A stretch of 7,217 bases of DNA, from positions 1-7,217 of the forward strand of contig JAILNW010000323.1 in the NCBI GenBank assembly GCA_024691145.1, written 5' to 3'. The stretch's first letter is position 1, and each line of letters starts with the position of its first letter. This stretch comes from Lachnospiraceae bacterium (GTDB lineage Bacteria > Bacillota > Clostridia > Lachnospirales > Lachnospiraceae). The notes beneath the pieces were generated by a model. It had not been told where the DNA came from. It made no database searches and saw nothing but the letters and a program-made list of their open reading frames with translations. This document shows positions 6,431 to 7,217 of this stretch, in pieces. Made by a program: the position numbers and the translations under genes.

Positions 6431-6459
6431 TTTACTAAATTTGACAATTAAAGTATAAT
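6431..6459 (+). promoter_or_regulatory. Promoter of the SPFH-like gene pair
   Basis: A perfect -10 box TATAAT (6454-6459) has TTTACT (6431-6436, 4 of 6) 17 bases upstream. A perfect TTGACA lies at 6441-6446 but only 7 bases before this -10 box, so it cannot pair with it, and no good -10 box is found 16-18 bases after it. Transcription would start near 6466, leaving a leader of about 40 bases. Confidence 0.6.
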
Positions 6460-6468
6460 AGTAATTGT
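6444..6468. promoter_or_regulatory. Inverted repeat centred on the -10 box (candidate operator)
   Basis: ACAATTA (6444-6450) and TAATTGT (6462-6468) are perfect reverse complements separated by 11 bases, and the intervening stretch contains the whole TATAAT box. Arm centres are 18 bases apart, so both half-sites would face nearly the same side of the helix. A dimeric repressor bound here would block RNA polymerase. No regulator gene is visible in the window. Confidence 0.5.
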
Positions 6469-6505
6469 TTAAATATATTTTAAAAACTGAAAGGAGAATA
6501 TATAT

Positions 6506-7024
6506 ATGGGATTTTTTGATAAGTTATTAGATGGTTTGGCAGCTGCAACAGAAGATAAAAAGAAAGAAGTGGCTCCTGAAAAGGTTCAGAATGAGCAACC
6601 AAAGGAACCTGAAAAGGAATTAACGGAATTAACAGTTAACTATGGATCCAAAGAGCCTATTCCATTCACTACAGAGTGTAATGGAAAAGAGGTAGTTATT
6701 GAATTAAAATATACTGGATGTGCACATGTTACTACAGAGAAAGCTGAAATTGTAATGAAGTGTGGCGGACTTGAGGCTATCAGTGGAGATTTAAGAAGTG
6801 AAATCGTTGAAAATATGACTGCAGCCATTAAAAGTATGGAAGCAGAAAAGACATCTGTTTCTAAATTACAAGGGAATTCACGTGATTTTTCTAACATGGT
6901 GCAAAGAGATTTGAATAAAACATGGCCAGAAAAATATGGTGTTATTATTAGCAAAATGGATATAAGATCTATTATGCCTACTGAAGAGAGTTATAATATT
7001 TTAAGGGATATAATGAGAGGATAG
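6506..7024 (+). CDS. Small SPFH/band-7-like protein of unknown function
   Basis: A 172-residue protein without a clear signal peptide or membrane span. It starts with MGFFDKLLDGLAAATEDK, which could form a short amphipathic helix. A charged low-complexity linker rich in Lys, Glu and Pro follows (about 17-42). The remainder (about 43-170) alternates strands (ELTVNYGSKEPIPF, KEVVIELKYTGCAHV) with helices (LRSEIVENMTAAIKSMEAEK, SRDFSNMVQRDLNKTWPEKY). It ends with GVIISKMDIRSIMPTEESYNIL, which strongly recalls the end of an SPFH/band-7 domain. SPFH proteins usually form membrane-associated oligomers; this one lacks the long C-terminal coiled coil of classic flotillins. The start is supported by AAGGAG (6491-6496), 9 bases before the ATG. 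The next gene begins 36 bases after the stop with its own ribosome site, so the two are probably co-transcribed. The family assignment is by pattern only and of moderate confidence. Confidence 0.7.
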   Translation: MGFFDKLLDGLAAATEDKKKEVAPEKVQNEQPKEPEKELTELTVNYGSKEPIPFTTECNGKEVVIELKYTGCAHVTTEKAEIVMKCGGLEAISGDLRSEIVENMTAAIKSMEAEKTSVSKLQGNSRDFSNMVQRDLNKTWPEKYGVIISKMDIRSIMPTEESYNILRDIMRG

Positions 7025-7060
7025 AAAAAAATTGGATTTTTGGAAGTAAGGAGAATTTTT

Positions 7061-7217
7061 ATGGTATTTTCATTTTATGTTTTATTATTATTTGTAACGG
7101 CAATGGTTGTAAGTGCCATTGGTTTTAAGAAATATGTCTGGTTTATATCTTTAGGATATGGATTTTCAATTGCAGCAGAAGGTCTTCTTATGCTGATTCT
7201 TTTTGGAATAAATAATA
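7061..7217 (+). CDS. Integral membrane protein, possibly DUF1295/steroid-reductase-like (3' end outside window)
   Basis: Only the first 52 codons are present. The start at ATG 7061 follows AAGGAG (7048-7053) by 7 bases. The peptide is very hydrophobic: a first membrane helix at about residues 2-20 (VFSFYVLLLFVTAMVVSAIG), a short basic turn GFKKYVW, then a second helix from about 27 to 49 (FISLGYGFSIAAEGLLMLILF). The wording GFKKYVWFISLGYGFSIA reminds me of Clostridia proteins annotated as DUF1295, related to the steroid 5-alpha-reductase and isoprenylcysteine methyltransferase membrane folds. The diagnostic C-terminal half is not in the window, so the family call is tentative while the membrane location is firm. 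It lies in one unit with the SPFH-like gene. Confidence 0.75.
   Translation, partial: MVFSFYVLLLFVTAMVVSAIGFKKYVWFISLGYGFSIAAEGLLMLILFGINN

Noticed and set aside
6640..6954. 104-codon minus-strand open frame opposite the SPFH-like gene
   Set aside because: The plus-strand gene has a promoter, a ribosome site and family-like motifs; the reverse frame has none.

Overview
This is an AT-rich window in which every supportable gene lies on the + strand. It looks like chromosomal DNA of a Clostridia-type Firmicute, most likely a Lachnospiraceae member. The reasons are strong AGGAGG-type ribosome sites, sigma-A-like promoters (TATAAT boxes), a chemoreceptor with the long signalling hairpin usual in Firmicutes, and protein families I associate with that group. 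The assignment comes from recognition, not from a search.

Layout. (1) Positions 2-532 hold the 3' part of a LolD/MacB-type ABC transporter ATPase that stops slightly early; no permease follows. (2) A promoter at 544-572 starts a three-gene unit: an AlkD-type DNA alkylation repair glycosylase (608-1294), an uncharacterised DUF4026/DUF2314-like protein (1308-2537) and a SAM-dependent methyltransferase (2576-3337). A strong terminator at 3348-3385 closes it. (3) A GNAT acetyltransferase (3479-3940) is followed at once by a gene remnant (3957-4231). The remnant is an NAD(P)H-dependent flavodoxin-fold oxidoreductase that has lost its middle and is out of frame, so no long ORF reveals it. (4) A very AT-rich control region with repeated TATAACA elements precedes a complete chemoreceptor (4368-6386). 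Its double-Cache sensor carries most of the residues of the known amino-acid-binding motif. A 14-bp hairpin terminator follows at 6393-6429. (5) A new promoter, whose -10 box sits inside a perfect 7-bp inverted repeat, drives a small SPFH/band-7-like protein (6506-7024). The start of an integral membrane protein, possibly of the DUF1295 type, follows and runs off the window (7061-7217).

How the genes fit together. The alkylation repair unit may link DNA base repair with small-molecule methylation, but only the AlkD function is well supported. The chemoreceptor is an orphan with its own promoter and terminator, so it would feed into a chemotaxis pathway encoded elsewhere. The last two genes look like a membrane-associated pair. 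I see no CRISPR array, tRNA, rRNA, insertion sequence or phage genes, and no clear undescribed defence system. The most informative items are the hidden decayed oxidoreductase, the palindrome over the -10 box at 6444-6468, and the predicted amino-acid specificity of the chemoreceptor.
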